A DNA stretch of 64,000 nucleotides, from assembly GCF_001984215.1 (NCBI RefSeq), contig NZ_CP019420.1:806001-870000 (forward strand). The letters are read 5' to 3'. The position numbers and the translations under genes were made by a program. Position 1 is the stretch's first letter. The number at the start of each line of letters is the position of its first letter. The stretch comes from Mycobacterium sp. MS1601 (lineage in GTDB: Bacteria > Actinomycetota > Actinomycetes > Mycobacteriales > Mycobacteriaceae). The notes beneath the pieces were generated by a model. That model saw only the letters and a program-made list of their open reading frames with translations. It had not been told where the DNA came from and searched no databases. Positions 44,379-53,845 of this stretch are shown one piece after another.

Positions 44379-45125
44379 ATGCCCAACTGGCTGGATATGA
44401 CCCGCGACGAGGTCGGCGAGGCGGCCCGCTACGGTGCTGTCGCCGTGCTGCCGGTCGGGGCCGTCGAGCAGCACGGACCTCATCTGCCCACCGGCACGGA
44501 CACACTGCTGGCCGAACACGTGGCAGGGGCTGCCGTGGCGCGCACGAATGACGTTGCGCTACCGGCAGTCAGCTACGGCTGCTCACTGGGACACACCGAA
44601 TACTGGCCCGGAACCATCTCGTTGTCGGTGTCGACAGTGATCGAGGTGATGAACGACATCGGACGCTGGGTGTACGCATCAGGATTTCGCAAACTCGTCG
44701 TGGTCAACTCCCATGCCACCAACGGCCCACCCTGCCAGAGCAGCCTGTTGACACTGCGATACGAGTTCCCCGATATGAACAGTCGCTTCATATCGCTGTA
44801 CGACGTGACCCCCGCAGCTTCTGCCGGTTATCTCATCGACGCCCAAGATCCGCATGCCAACAGCGCCGAGACATCGATGTTGATGCACATGGCGCCGGAG
44901 CTGACCCACCTCGAGCGGGCGGTTGACGAGACCGATCGCACGGTGGGGCGTGTGCTGACCTACCCCATGCCCGCCGTCACCCACAGCGGGGTTGTCGGGC
45001 GGCCCACCACTGCCAGCGCCGCGGCCGGTGGCCAGTTGTTGACCGCCATCATCGACGGGGTCACCGATGTACTCGTTCGCGCCAAGGCCGAGACCCGGCC
45101 CGAATTCACCAGGAGACAGCCCTGA
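44379..45125 (+). CDS. Creatininase-family amidohydrolase
   Basis: A 248-residue protein of the creatininase fold. Metal-binding motifs are present: PVGAVEQHGPHLPTGTDTLL (Glu, His, Asp), VVNSHATNG and DPHANSAETSMLMHMAPEL. Family members hydrolyse small cyclic or linear amides such as creatinine or formamides. It starts at ATG 44379; the open frame upstream is shadow of the permease end. It is translationally coupled to the PhyH gene that follows. Confidence 0.88.
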   Translation: MPNWLDMTRDEVGEAARYGAVAVLPVGAVEQHGPHLPTGTDTLLAEHVAGAAVARTNDVALPAVSYGCSLGHTEYWPGTISLSVSTVIEVMNDIGRWVYASGFRKLVVVNSHATNGPPCQSSLLTLRYEFPDMNSRFISLYDVTPAASAGYLIDAQDPHANSAETSMLMHMAPELTHLERAVDETDRTVGRVLTYPMPAVTHSGVVGRPTTASAAAGGQLLTAIIDGVTDVLVRAKAETRPEFTRRQP

Positions 45126-46009
45126 TGACAGTTGCTTTCCAGCTCGAGCTCACCGACGAGCAAGTGGCCGAGTTCCACACGGACGGCTTTGTGGTCGTCC
45201 AGCAGATCGCCGACCCCGATCTGGTGGCCCGGGCACTCCAGAAGTTCGAACCGATGTTCCGCGGTGAGTTCGAAACCGGTCTGTATCCCGACGAGTGGAA
45301 CTGGAAGCCCGGCAGAGACCGTGCTGATCTGACCCGCCAGATCTGTAACGGGTGGAAGGCCGATCGCGACATCGCGCGTCTGGTGTTGGGTGAGGACATC
45401 GGCCGGGCCTGCGCGCGCCTCGGGGGTTGGCCGGGCACCCGGATCAGCCAGGACAACGTGTTGTGGAAGCCGGTCGGCGGGCGCCCCTTGGGTTTTCATC
45501 AAGATGCCGCCTACGACCGCTGGGCGGTACCCGTGGACTGGGTCAGCTGTTGGATAGCTCTCGACGACACCACTGTTGACGGCGGCACACTGGAACTGGT
45601 CAGAGGCTCACACCGGTGGCGTCCCTGGGGAATGATCGAGGAGTTCCACGGTCCCGAGGATCCCGACGCCGAACTGCGGGTCGCAGCGCACACCGAAGGT
45701 CGCCAGATCGACAAGGTCGCCGTGGTGGTTCCCGCCGGCGGCGGTGTGTTCCACTCCGGTCGCACCTGGCACGGCTCCGGGGTCAATCACGCAGACCGGC
45801 CGCGACGTTCGGTGGTCGCCCACTGCACCACTTCGGAGGCGCGGTTCAGCGAACACGAGGTCGGCTACATCTACAGCCGCTACAAGAAGTTCGGAAGCAC
45901 CGAGATGGACGAGTCGTTCTTCCCCATCACCTGGCGCGAGGACGGCTATCGCTCACCGTTCCTCGCGGACTTCCTCGCCGAACGTTGCGGCTGGGCCGGC
46001 ATCTGTTGA
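45125..46009 (+). CDS. PhyH-family Fe(II)/2-oxoglutarate dioxygenase
   Basis: A 294-residue phytanoyl-CoA-dioxygenase-like enzyme. The iron triad is visible: H-x-D in LGFHQDAAYDRWA and the distal His in FHSGRTWHGSGVNH, followed by RPRRSVVAH with the 2-oxoglutarate-binding Arg. It presumably hydroxylates the imported compound or a derivative. It overlaps the creatininase-like stop by one base (TGATG). Its end is 1 nt from the convergent sppA stop. Confidence 0.9.
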   Translation: MTVAFQLELTDEQVAEFHTDGFVVVQQIADPDLVARALQKFEPMFRGEFETGLYPDEWNWKPGRDRADLTRQICNGWKADRDIARLVLGEDIGRACARLGGWPGTRISQDNVLWKPVGGRPLGFHQDAAYDRWAVPVDWVSCWIALDDTTVDGGTLELVRGSHRWRPWGMIEEFHGPEDPDAELRVAAHTEGRQIDKVAVVVPAGGGVFHSGRTWHGSGVNHADRPRRSVVAHCTTSEARFSEHEVGYIYSRYKKFGSTEMDESFFPITWREDGYRSPFLADFLAERCGWAGIC

Positions 46010-46010
46010 G

Positions 46011-47798
46011 CTAGAGCCGGGTATCGCCCAGCCACAGCACGCTGGCACCGCTGATCGTGCGCTCGGCCTGGGTGATCACCCCGGTGATCGACTGCGTGAG
46101 CACTGCGGCCACCGCCTCGGGCAGAGACGCCGCCGCGGGCTGTGACGACTGCTTGGGCCGCAGCACATCCAGCAGCGACGAGCCCGGGTAGCTGGCCAGG
46201 GTCACGTCGGCGTCGGCGTCGAAGCCGGCGAGCACCAGTGCCCGCTTGACGGCGGTGCGCAACCCACCGAGTTCGTCGACCAGACCATGCCCCAGGGCGT
46301 CGGCACCGGTCCAGATCCGACCGCGCGCCACCGCGTCAACGGCCTCGACCGACAGGTTGCGTCCGGCGGCCACCCGCGCCAGGAAGTCGTTGTAGAACAG
46401 GTCTGCCTCGGCTTCGACCTGCTGCTGCTGCGCTTCGGTGAAGGGGGCGTTGACCGACCAGGCGTCGGCATTGGCATTGGTGCGCACCGCATCCGAGCCG
46501 ATTCCCAGGCGATCCTTGAGATCGCGGGCGATCAGCTTGCCGGTCACCACCCCGATGGATCCGGTGATGGTGCCGGGGTTGGCGACAATGGTGTCGGCAG
46601 CCATCGACACGTAGTAGCCGCCGGAGGCGGCAACCGCACCCATGGACGCGACGACGGGCTTACCGGCTTCGGTGGTCCGCACCACTTCCCGCCAGATGGT
46701 CTCAGAACCCGTGACCGAACCACCCGGGCTCTCGACGCGTAGCACGATGGCGTCCACCTCGTCGTCGGCGGTGGCCTCGCGCAGCGCGGCGGCAATGATG
46801 TCGGCACCGGCGTTCGAGTTGCCGAAGGGGACGCCGGAGCCACCGCGTCCGCTGACAATGGGCCCGGCCAGCGTCACCACCGCCACCTTGGGCTTCTTCT
46901 TGCGCCCCGGCACTGGCAGCGTCGGCACGGAGTTCGCAGCAGCGGCCTTGGCGTAGCGCGACAGGTACAGCCGCGGCGGGGCGGTCTCAGCGTCGGCGCT
47001 GCCCGTCTCCGGCGAAATACCCTCGGCACCAACCAATTCGGCGATCCGCGCATAGGCCTCGTCGCGGAATCCGATCCGGTCGACAAGCTTGCCCGTCACG
47101 GCATCGTCCCGCAGCAGCGGCGCGCGGTCGGCCAGCGCGTCCATGTCCGCCGCCTCGATGCCCCGCGACTGCGCGACGGCCTGCCAGACCTGCTCATGCA
47201 GGCTCTGCAGCAGTCGGGTGTCCGCCTCGCGGTGGGCGTCGGTGTAGCTGTCCTGCGTGAAAAGGTTGGCCGCGGACTTGTATTCGCCGCGAGCCACGAA
47301 CTGGGCCTCGATACCGGCCTTGCCGAGCGCATCACGCAGGAACAGGGCGTTGCTGGCGAAGCCCACCAGTCCGACGGTGCCCGACGGCTGCATCCACACC
47401 TCCCCGAACGCCGAGGCCAGGTAGTAGGACAGGGTTCCGGGGAAGGTCTCGGCCCAGGCCAGCGACGGCTTCTCGGCGGTAAAGGCGGCGATGGCCTCCC
47501 GCAGTTCCTGTACCGGCCCGGCGGGCGCTGCGGGCACCTGGACTCGGGCGATCAGACCGGCGACCCGCGGATCCTCGGCGGCACGATGGATCGCCGCAAC
47601 AGCCTGCCGCAGCGTCATCGGCCGGCCGCCGCGGTTGAGCACCACCAGCGGATCGAAGCCGACGGTTTCCGGCGGCACGATGTCGAGGTTCAGCTCGACG
47701 ATGCAGCCACTGGGCACACCGTGATGCCGTGCGGTGTCGACCTTGCGAGCCAGTGCCCGCACGTCCTGCAGACCGGGAATTCCTGAAAGGGCGAACAT
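46011..47798 (-). CDS. sppA: Signal peptide peptidase SppA (protease IV)
   Basis: A 595-residue long-form SppA with two S49 domains (about 60-270 and 310-520). The catalytic Ser is in GAVAASGGYYVSMAADTIVA of the C-terminal domain and the probable Lys is in ARGEYKSAANLFT of the N-terminal domain, as in E. coli protease IV. No obvious N-terminal membrane anchor is seen. The ATG at 47798 lies 6 nt behind a TANNNT box. Position between rplO and the methyltransferases matches M. tuberculosis. Confidence 0.94.
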   Translation of the reverse strand: MFALSGIPGLQDVRALARKVDTARHHGVPSGCIVELNLDIVPPETVGFDPLVVLNRGGRPMTLRQAVAAIHRAAEDPRVAGLIARVQVPAAPAGPVQELREAIAAFTAEKPSLAWAETFPGTLSYYLASAFGEVWMQPSGTVGLVGFASNALFLRDALGKAGIEAQFVARGEYKSAANLFTQDSYTDAHREADTRLLQSLHEQVWQAVAQSRGIEAADMDALADRAPLLRDDAVTGKLVDRIGFRDEAYARIAELVGAEGISPETGSADAETAPPRLYLSRYAKAAAANSVPTLPVPGRKKKPKVAVVTLAGPIVSGRGGSGVPFGNSNAGADIIAAALREATADDEVDAIVLRVESPGGSVTGSETIWREVVRTTEAGKPVVASMGAVAASGGYYVSMAADTIVANPGTITGSIGVVTGKLIARDLKDRLGIGSDAVRTNANADAWSVNAPFTEAQQQQVEAEADLFYNDFLARVAAGRNLSVEAVDAVARGRIWTGADALGHGLVDELGGLRTAVKRALVLAGFDADADVTLASYPGSSLLDVLRPKQSSQPAAASLPEAVAAVLTQSITGVITQAERTISGASVLWLGDTRL

Positions 47799-47804
47799 CC
47801 CTCG

Positions 47805-47810
47805 AGCGTA
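47805..47810 (-). promoter_or_regulatory. -10 box for a leaderless sppA transcript
   Basis: On the minus strand TACGCT fits TANNNT and ends 6 nt before the ATG at 47798. The spacing equals that at rmlB and methyltransferase 3, supporting a leaderless start. Confidence 0.5.
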
Positions 47811-47897
47811 CCGACCGGTTCTCGCCGGGAAACTAAGCTGGGAAACGACTGTATGCGCCTACCTGGCGCACGGCGTGATGAAGGGAACGGGGACCTC

Positions 47898-48731
47898 ATG
47901 GATCTGCTCGTCGGCTACGACGGATCACCGGCTGCCACCACTGCGATCAGAGTCGGAACGAGGTTGTTTCCGAAAGCGCGTGCTCAGATCACCTTCGTGC
48001 AGACTCCGCCGTTTGCCAGCCCGGCGCTACGCAAGCGGTTGCGTCTGACCTCGCGCAGTGTCTCCGAGCTGTCCGAGGCCGTCGAGCGTGAGGGGAAGTT
48101 CGAGGCCCAACTGATAGCAGACACCGGGGTGGCACTGGCCACGGCCGGCGGCTGGGAGGCCGAAGCGCTGCTGAAGCAGGCCTGGGGTGGCGAAGGAATA
48201 GGCCTGGCCCAGCTGGCCGAAACAACCAAGCCCGCCGCGGTGGTGGTCGGCTCCCGCGGCCTCTCCGGCTCCGAAGCCATGCTGGGCAGCGTGTCCGAAT
48301 TGCTGGTGCTGCACTCGCCGGTGCCGGTGCTGGTGACCAAGCAGACGTTGCTGGCTACCGAGTACCAGGCGCTGGCCACCGGCCCCGTGCTGGTGGGTGT
48401 TGACGGCTCCGCGGGCGCGGCCACGGCGGTGGCCGCCGCACAGGCGCTGTTCCCGGGCCGCGAGGTGGTGGCCGTCTCGGTGTCCGACGGCTCCGGCGCC
48501 GAAGCCACCGCAGCCGACGGCGTCCGAGTGGTCACCACGGCGCCCAGCCGGGGTCGCGGCGCAGGTGCCACCGCCGACGCGCTGATCGCCTCCGCCGACG
48601 AACACGGCGCGGCGGCGCTGGTGGTGGGATCGCGAGGCCGCACCGGCCTCAAGCGGGTGCTGCTCGGCAGCGTCGCCAAGTCGTTGCTGCACACCACCTA
48701 CCGGCCCGTGGTCGTCGTTCCCTCGTCCTGA
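47898..48731 (+). CDS. Tandem universal stress protein
   Basis: A 277-residue protein of two USP domains. Domain 1 starts MDLLVGYDGSPAATTAIRVG and has the ATP site VVGSRGLSGSEAMLGSVSEL; domain 2 starts PVLVGVDGSAGAATAVAAAQ and has VVGSRGRTGLKRVLLGSVAK. Both keep the G-x2-G-x9-G(S) nucleotide motif, so ATP binding is likely. It starts at ATG 47898; the frame to 47853 is leader. The transcript ends in the bidirectional terminator shared with rplO. Confidence 0.92.
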   Translation: MDLLVGYDGSPAATTAIRVGTRLFPKARAQITFVQTPPFASPALRKRLRLTSRSVSELSEAVEREGKFEAQLIADTGVALATAGGWEAEALLKQAWGGEGIGLAQLAETTKPAAVVVGSRGLSGSEAMLGSVSELLVLHSPVPVLVTKQTLLATEYQALATGPVLVGVDGSAGAATAVAAAQALFPGREVVAVSVSDGSGAEATAADGVRVVTTAPSRGRGAGATADALIASADEHGAAALVVGSRGRTGLKRVLLGSVAKSLLHTTYRPVVVVPSS

Positions 48732-48736
48732 CACGA

Positions 48737-48780
48737 CGAGAAGCGCCCCGCACACCGAAGTGTGCGGGGCGCTTCTCGTT
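48737..48780. terminator. Bidirectional terminator between USP and rplO
   Basis: A perfect 20-bp stem (left arm 48737-48756, right arm 48761-48780) closes a CGAA loop, 5 nt after the USP stop and 7 nt after the rplO stop on the other strand. On the plus strand it is followed by a short T run. It ends the spc operon at rplO, explaining why secY must have its own promoter. Confidence 0.9.
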
Positions 48781-48787
48781 TCAGTTC

Positions 48788-49231
48788 TTACAGCTCGGTG
48801 GCGGACCCACCGGCGGCGGTGATCGCCTCGCGGGCGCTACCGGAGAACTTGTTGGCGGTGACGTCGACCTTGGCGGCCAACTTGCCGTCGCCCAGGACCT
48901 TCACCAGCACGTTCTTGCGGACCAGGCCAGCAGACACCAGATCCTCGACACCGACGATGCCGCCCTCGGGGAACGCCTTGGCGATATCGCCGACGTTGAC
49001 CACGGCGTACTCGGTACGGAACCGGTTACGGAAGCCCTTGAGCTTCGGCAGCCGCATGTGGATGGGCATCTGGCCACCTTCGAAGGTCACCGGCACGTTC
49101 TTGCGTGCCTTGGTGCCCTTGGTACCGCGACCGGCGGTCTTGCCCTTGGAGCCCTCACCGCGGCCGACGCGGGTCTTGGCGGTCTTGGAGCCGGCGGCCG
49201 GCTTCAGGTCGTGCAGCTTGATGACACTCAC
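48788..49231 (-). CDS. rplO: 50S ribosomal protein L15
   Basis: A 147-residue L15. It starts [20 protein letters not shown] and contains the conserved [20 protein letters not shown] and [20 protein letters not shown] segments. L15 is a late-assembly 23S rRNA-binding protein. It overlaps rpmD by 4 nt and is the last gene of the minus-strand spc block, directly before a strong terminator. Confidence 0.98.
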   Translation of the reverse strand: MSVIKLHDLKPAAGSKTAKTRVGRGEGSKGKTAGRGTKGTKARKNVPVTFEGGQMPIHMRLPKLKGFRNRFRTEYAVVNVGDIAKAFPEGGIVGVEDLVSAGLVRKNVLVKVLGDGKLAAKVDVTANKFSGSAREAITAAGGSATEL

Positions 49232-49410
49232 TTGACCTCCTCCACCTCTACCAGGTGATGAACGGCCTTGATGAGGCCACGCGTCTGAGCGTTGTCCTCG
49301 AGCACGACCGACTGACGGATCTTGCGCAGCCCCAGGGTGCGCAGGCTCTCCCGAGCCTTCCAGCGGGCGCCGATGACACCCCGCACCTGAGTGATCTTCA
49401 CTTCAGCCAT
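49228..49410 (-). CDS. rpmD: 50S ribosomal protein L30
   Basis: A 60-residue L30 ([20 protein letters not shown], ending [10 protein letters not shown]) with the QVRG..IG and TLGLRKI segments. It lies 2 nt after rpsE and overlaps rplO by 4 nt. Confidence 0.97.
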   Translation of the reverse strand: MAEVKITQVRGVIGARWKARESLRTLGLRKIRQSVVLEDNAQTRGLIKAVHHLVEVEEVK

Positions 49411-49412
49411 TA

Positions 49413-50123
49413 TCAGTGACTTCCTTCACGCGCAGCCGCAGCAGCCAGCGCTTCACTTTCGCGACGGGCGCGCAGCATGCCTGCCGGCGCGACGTCCTCG
49501 ATGGGCAGGCCACGACGGGCCGCCACCTCTTCGGGACGCTGCAGCAGCTTCAGCGCGGCAACGGTGGCGTGCACCACGTTGATCGCGTTGTCGCTGCCCA
49601 GCGACTTGGCCAGCACGTCATGCACACCGGCGCATTCCAGCACCGCGCGGCACGCGCCACCGGCGATGACACCGGTACCGGGGCTGGCGGGGCGCAGCAT
49701 GACCACACCGGCCGCGGCCTCACCCTGCACCGGGTGGGTCACGGTGCTGCCGATCAGCGGCACGCGGAAGAAGTTCTTGCGAGCTTCTTCGACACCCTTG
49801 GCGATGGCGGCCGGAACTTCCTTGGCCTTGCCGTAGCCCACGCCGACCATGCCCTTGCCGTCACCGACGATCACCAGGGCGGTGAAGCTGAAGCGCCGAC
49901 CACCCTTGACGACCTTGGAGACGCGGTTGATGGTGACGACGCGCTCGATGTACTGGCTCTTCTCGCGATCGTCGCGGCCGCCACGGCCACCACGGTCGTC
50001 GCCGCGGCCACGGCCGCGGCCACCGCGGTCGTCACGGCCGCCGCGCTGGAAATCGGTACGGGTTCCGGCACTGGGGGCGCCGGTGTTCGAGGCGCTTTCG
50101 GCGCCCGAAGTCTGCTCCGCCAT
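49413..50123 (-). CDS. rpsE: 30S ribosomal protein S5
   Basis: A 236-residue S5 with a long disordered Arg/Gly/Asp-rich N-terminal tail ([19 protein letters not shown]), longer than in E. coli. The conserved core follows: [20 protein letters not shown] and [21 protein letters not shown]5 is involved in decoding fidelity. ATG 50123 (MAEQ, the mycobacterial start) is used; an adjacent ATG at 50126 is in frame. A GGAAGGA site precedes. Confidence 0.97.
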   Translation of the reverse strand: MAEQTSGAESASNTGAPSAGTRTDFQRGGRDDRGGRGRGRGDDRGGRGGRDDREKSQYIERVVTINRVSKVVKGGRRFSFTALVIVGDGKGMVGVGYGKAKEVPAAIAKGVEEARKNFFRVPLIGSTVTHPVQGEAAAGVVMLRPASPGTGVIAGGACRAVLECAGVHDVLAKSLGSDNAINVVHATVAALKLLQRPEEVAARRGLPIEDVAPAGMLRARRESEALAAAAAREGSH

Positions 50124-50149
50124 CATGCGGTCCTTCCGTTGTCAGTCAT

Positions 50150-50557
50150 TTAGAACTCGAGTCCGTTCTCGCGGGCGGCGTCGGCCAGGGCCGCGATGCG
50201 GCCGCCGTAGGTGTAACCACCGCGGTCGAACACGATGGCGTTCACGCCGGCAGCCTTGGCGCGCTCGGCGATCAGCTGCCCGACGCGCACGCTCTGCGCC
50301 TTCTTGTCACCCTCGACCGCACGCACGTCGGCCTCGATGGAGGACGCCGCGGCCACGGTGGTGCCGGTCAGGTCGTTCACCAACTGCACGTGGATGTGCC
50401 GCGAGGAGCGGTTGACCACCAGGCGCGGCCGCTGCTCGGTGCCGGTGACCTTCTTGCGCAGCCGGTTGTGGCGACGGATGCGCGCCACGCGACGCGTTGC
50501 GGAGACGTTCTGGCCCACCGGCTTACGGGCGGCGGCCTGTGTAGCTGTCTGAGCCAT
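50150..50557 (-). CDS. rplR: 50S ribosomal protein L18
   Basis: A 135-residue L18, which binds 5S rRNA. Conserved segments are [40 protein letters not shown] and [20 protein letters not shown]. It follows rplF by 2 nt and precedes rpsE. Confidence 0.98.
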   Translation of the reverse strand: MAQTATQAAARKPVGQNVSATRRVARIRRHNRLRKKVTGTEQRPRLVVNRSSRHIHVQLVNDLTGTTVAAASSIEADVRAVEGDKKAQSVRVGQLIAERAKAAGVNAIVFDRGGYTYGGRIAALADAARENGLEF

Positions 50558-50559
50558 GG

Positions 50560-51099
50560 TTACTTACCTGTCTTTCCGACCTTGCGGCGGATCTGCTCGC
50601 CGGCATAGCGGATGCCCTTGCCCTTGTAGGGGTCGCTCTTCCGCAGCCGGCGGATGTTCGCCGCGATCTGGCCGACCTTCTGCTTGTCGATGCCGGTGAT
50701 CGAGAACTTGGTGGGGGTCTCCACCGCGAAGGTGACGCCCTCGGGAGCCGTGATCAGCACCGGGTGGCTGTAACCGAGGGCGAACTCCAGGTCCGATCCC
50801 TTGGCAACGACGCGGTAACCGACGCCGAAGATCTCCATCTTGATGGTGTAGCCCTCGGTCACGCCGGTCACCAGGTTGGCGATCAGCGTGCGGGACAGCC
50901 CGTGCAACGAGCGGTTCTCGCGCTCGTCGTTCGGACGGGTGACGACGACTGCGCCGTCATCGTTGCGGGAGACCGAGATCGGCGCTTTGACGTCGAGGGT
51001 CAGGGTGCCCTTGGGGCCCTTGACCGCGACGTTCTGGCCGGCGATGGTCACGTCGACACCGCTGGGGATGACGACCGGTTGCTTTCCAATACGCGACAT
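50560..51099 (-). CDS. rplF: 50S ribosomal protein L6
   Basis: A 179-residue L6 near the sarcin-ricin loop. It begins [20 protein letters not shown], has the two-domain pattern ([20 protein letters not shown]) and ends [20 protein letters not shown]. Start at ATG 51099. Confidence 0.98.
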   Translation of the reverse strand: MSRIGKQPVVIPSGVDVTIAGQNVAVKGPKGTLTLDVKAPISVSRNDDGAVVVTRPNDERENRSLHGLSRTLIANLVTGVTEGYTIKMEIFGVGYRVVAKGSDLEFALGYSHPVLITAPEGVTFAVETPTKFSITGIDKQKVGQIAANIRRLRKSDPYKGKGIRYAGEQIRRKVGKTGK

Positions 51100-51121
51100 G
51101 GTTTCTTCGGCTCCTGTCCCG

Positions 51122-51520
51122 CTACCAGACGTACGCGAGGACTTCGCCGCCCACGCCCGATCGTGCTGCCTGACGGTCGGTCAGCAGGCCAGAGGACGTG
51201 GAGATGATGGCCACGCCCAGGCCGCCGAGAACCCGCGGCAAGTTGGTCGATTTCGCATAGACCCGCAGGCCGGGCTTGGACACCCGTCGCAGGCCGGCGA
51301 TGCTGCGCTCACGGCTGGGGCCGTACTTGAGCTGCACCACCAAAGACTTGCCCACGCGGGCATCCTCGGTGCGGTAGTCGCTGATGTAACCCTCTTTTTT
51401 GAGGATCTCGGCGATGTTCGCCTTGATCTTCGAGTGGGGCAGCGTCACTTCGTCGTGATACGCCGAGTTGGCGTTGCGCAGACGCGTCAAGAAGTCTGCG
51501 ATCGGATCCGTCATTGTCAT
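51122..51520 (-). CDS. rpsH: 30S ribosomal protein S8
   Basis: A 132-residue S8, starting [18 protein letters not shown] and ending [14 protein letters not shown]. The conserved [10 protein letters not shown] motif near the C-terminus is present. S8 binds the central 16S domain and represses the spc operon in E. coli. ATG 51520 gives the mycobacterial length; ATG 51514 is an alternative. Confidence 0.98.
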   Translation of the reverse strand: MTMTDPIADFLTRLRNANSAYHDEVTLPHSKIKANIAEILKKEGYISDYRTEDARVGKSLVVQLKYGPSRERSIAGLRRVSKPGLRVYAKSTNLPRVLGGLGVAIISTSSGLLTDRQAARSGVGGEVLAYVW

Positions 51521-51605
51521 GACAGGTGTGTCACCTTTCTCGCGGCGGTTCCGTGCACAGGTGCGCTGGCCTGCCGCGATTTACTTGAGTCAGGAAGGGA
51601 GGGGG

Positions 51606-51791
51606 TTACCAGCTGGACTTCTGCACGCCGGGCAGCTCGCCCGCATGAGCCATCTCACGCAGGCAGATCCGGCAGAGTCCGAACTTGCGGTAAACCGCAT
51701 GCGGGCGACCGCACCTGTTGCAACGCGTGTAGCCGCGCACCGCGAACTTGGGCTTCTTGTTGGCCTTGTTGACCAGCGCTTTCTTTGCCAT
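51606..51791 (-). CDS. rpsN: 30S ribosomal protein S14, zinc-binding type Z
   Basis: A 61-residue short S14. [20 protein letters not shown] is followed by the zinc-binding CNRC and CRIC pairs. This C+ form is the housekeeping type; zinc-free paralogues occur elsewhere in mycobacteria. It starts at ATG 51791, 4 nt after the rplE stop; the upstream frame extension to 51854 is a shadow. Confidence 0.97.
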   Translation of the reverse strand: MAKKALVNKANKKPKFAVRGYTRCNRCGRPHAVYRKFGLCRICLREMAHAGELPGVQKSSW

Positions 51792-51795
51792 CTGC

Positions 51796-52368
51796 TCAGT
51801 TCTCCTTGAACGGGAAACCGAGGGCCCGCAGCAGAGCACGCCCCTCGTCGTCATTGGTCGCCGAGGTGACGACGGTGATGTCCATGCCGCGGGGGCGGTC
51901 GATGGAGTCGACGTCGATCTCGTGGAACATCGACTGCTCGTTGAGCCCGAACGTGTAGTTGCCGGTGCCGTCGAACTGCTTGGGGCTCAGCCCGCGGAAG
52001 TCGCGGATACGGGGCAGCGCGATGGAGACCAGCCGGTCGAGGAACTCCCACATCCGGTCGTTGCGCAGTGTGACGCGCGCGCCGATCGGCATGCCTTCGC
52101 GCAGCTTGAACTGGGCGATGGACTTGCGGGCCTTGCGGATCTCGGGCTTCTGGCCGGTGATCAGCTGCAGGTCGTTGACGGCGCCGTTGATCAGCTTGGC
52201 GTCACGGGCGGCGTCACCGACACCCATGTTGACGACGACCTTGACCACGCCGGGGATCTGCATGACGTTGGCGTAGTTGAACTCTTTGTTCAGCGCGTCC
52301 TTGATTTCCTCGCGGTAGCGCAGCTTCAGCCGGGGCTGAACCTTGTCGTTGCTCTCTACTGTGGTCAT
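51796..52368 (-). CDS. rplE: 50S ribosomal protein L5
   Basis: A 190-residue L5, a 5S rRNA-binding protein contacting P-site tRNA. Conserved segments are [40 protein letters not shown] and [20 protein letters not shown]. It starts at ATG 52368, 5 nt after rplX. Confidence 0.98.
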   Translation of the reverse strand: MTTVESNDKVQPRLKLRYREEIKDALNKEFNYANVMQIPGVVKVVVNMGVGDAARDAKLINGAVNDLQLITGQKPEIRKARKSIAQFKLREGMPIGARVTLRNDRMWEFLDRLVSIALPRIRDFRGLSPKQFDGTGNYTFGLNEQSMFHEIDVDSIDRPRGMDITVVTSATNDDEGRALLRALGFPFKEN

Positions 52369-52373
52369 GTCTC

Positions 52374-52691
52374 TCAGATGTCCTTGCCGTTGGTCTTGGC
52401 GGTGCGGACGTTCTTGCCGGTCTCCTCGTCGCGACGGACGGCGACGCGGGTCGGCTTGCCGTCGGAGTCGATGACCATCACGTTCGACACGTGGATGGGA
52501 GCTTCCTGGGTGACGATGCCGCCCGAGGATGCACCGCGCTCGTTGGCCGAGACCGCCGTGTGCTTCTTGATGCGGTTGACGCCCTCGACGAGCACACGCT
52601 CGCGCTCGGGGTACGCCACCAAAACCTTGCCCTTGGCGCCCTTGTCCTTGCCCGAGATGACGAGCACGGTGTCGCCCTTACGGACCTTCAT
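52374..52691 (-). CDS. rplX: 50S ribosomal protein L24
   Basis: A 105-residue L24 with the N-terminal KOW motif ([20 protein letters not shown]) and GVNRIKKHT. It initiates 50S assembly. It is adjacent to rplN with no gap. Confidence 0.98.
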   Translation of the reverse strand: MKVRKGDTVLVISGKDKGAKGKVLVAYPERERVLVEGVNRIKKHTAVSANERGASSGGIVTQEAPIHVSNVMVIDSDGKPTRVAVRRDEETGKNVRTAKTNGKDI

Positions 52692-53060
52692 TTACAAAAC
52701 CTCCGGAGCCAGCGAGACGATCTTCATGAACTTCTTCTCGCGCAGCTCGCGCCCGACCGGGCCGAAGATGCGGGTACCGCGCGGATCATTGTCGGCCTTG
52801 ATGATGACAGCCGCGTTCTCGTCGAACTTGATGTAGCTGCCGTCGGCGCGACGACGTTCCTTGACGGTGCGCACCACAACGGCCTTGACGACATCGCCGC
52901 GCTTGACGTTGCCGCCGGGGATGGCGTCCTTGACGGTCGCCACGATGACATCACCGATGCCGGCGTAGCGCCGCGACGAGCCACCGAGCACGCGGATGCA
53001 CAAGATCTCCTTGGCGCCCGTGTTGTCGGCGACCTTGAGCCGCGATTCCTGCTGAATCAC
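52692..53060 (-). CDS. rplN: 50S ribosomal protein L14
   Basis: A 122-residue L14 ([20 protein letters not shown], ending [16 protein letters not shown]). It is the first gene of the minus-strand spc block. In most bacteria rpsQ lies directly upstream; here that place is taken by about 780 nt of apparently gene-free DNA and then the amidase operon, so the S10 and spc operons are separated as in other mycobacteria. Confidence 0.98.
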   Translation of the reverse strand: MIQQESRLKVADNTGAKEILCIRVLGGSSRRYAGIGDVIVATVKDAIPGGNVKRGDVVKAVVVRTVKERRRADGSYIKFDENAAVIIKADNDPRGTRIFGPVGRELREKKFMKIVSLAPEVL

Positions 53061-53845
53061 TAGATCTCCTCAGACCTGATTTATCTGTGTGCACGCCAGA
53101 GAACCCGACCTACCCGAATTCCGGGCAGGCGAATAACCTGTCGTGCGCGGTCTTTGTTACTGAAAGGCACGCAGGGCCATCTCCTGAGAACAGGCGACAG
53201 CCGAGGTCTGCCCACGGCAACCCCTAGAGTCTAGGTGACGAGCAGCAATGCTCCAAATTGCCGTTCGCGCCGCCCGCCCTAGCGGTCGGTGAAGATTCGC
53301 TGATCGAGCAGGTGCGTACAGCCCTTGCGACGCAGACTGTGTTCCATCAGTGCGCAAGGCACATGGTCGCGCACCCAGTTTCTGACGCCGCCCGCCGACG
53401 CTGCACCGGGGCGTCGACCAGGTCGAGCGCACGATTGCGCGCCAACGGCAGGCGCCAGCAGGAACAAGAAGTCGCCATCCCATTTCCCCATTGCGCGATC
53501 GACCTACCTCAGCGTACGCATGATCCCCCGGGCGGAAACGGCAGTTTGTAGACATCGCTGGCGCGGCGCTGCCGACAGCGGCCATGACATACCGTTCGTC
53601 TCTGCGGTGATGCTGACCGAAATCGAACCCGCCGTCATCGCCGAGGCACGCACCGACCCAGTCCGGTGCGAGCACCTGCGACGCTGCTTCGACAGCACGG
53701 TGCTGCCCGTATTCGCCTGTGGCGCAGCACCTTTCGATCCGGCGGCCGCCCGCATCCTGGCCACCAACCGGGTGTCTGGATACGCTCCCCACGACGATAC
53801 GACTGTCGTAACAGTCTCCCCCACCGCGGCGATGACCTACGGTCA
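53061..53845. other. 785-nt region between rplN and the amidase gene: no convincing gene
   Basis: The part next to rplN must hold the spc promoter on the minus strand; none was firmly identified. Two short frames look partly coding. On the minus strand 53279-53491 (70 codons) ends [20 protein letters not shown] and then [10 protein letters not shown]. On the plus strand a frame from ATG 53610 reads [20 protein letters not shown] and runs on into the amidase gene. Neither matches a family I recognise, both have mixed codon use, and neither has a Shine-Dalgarno site. They may be decayed genes. Confidence 0.4.
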
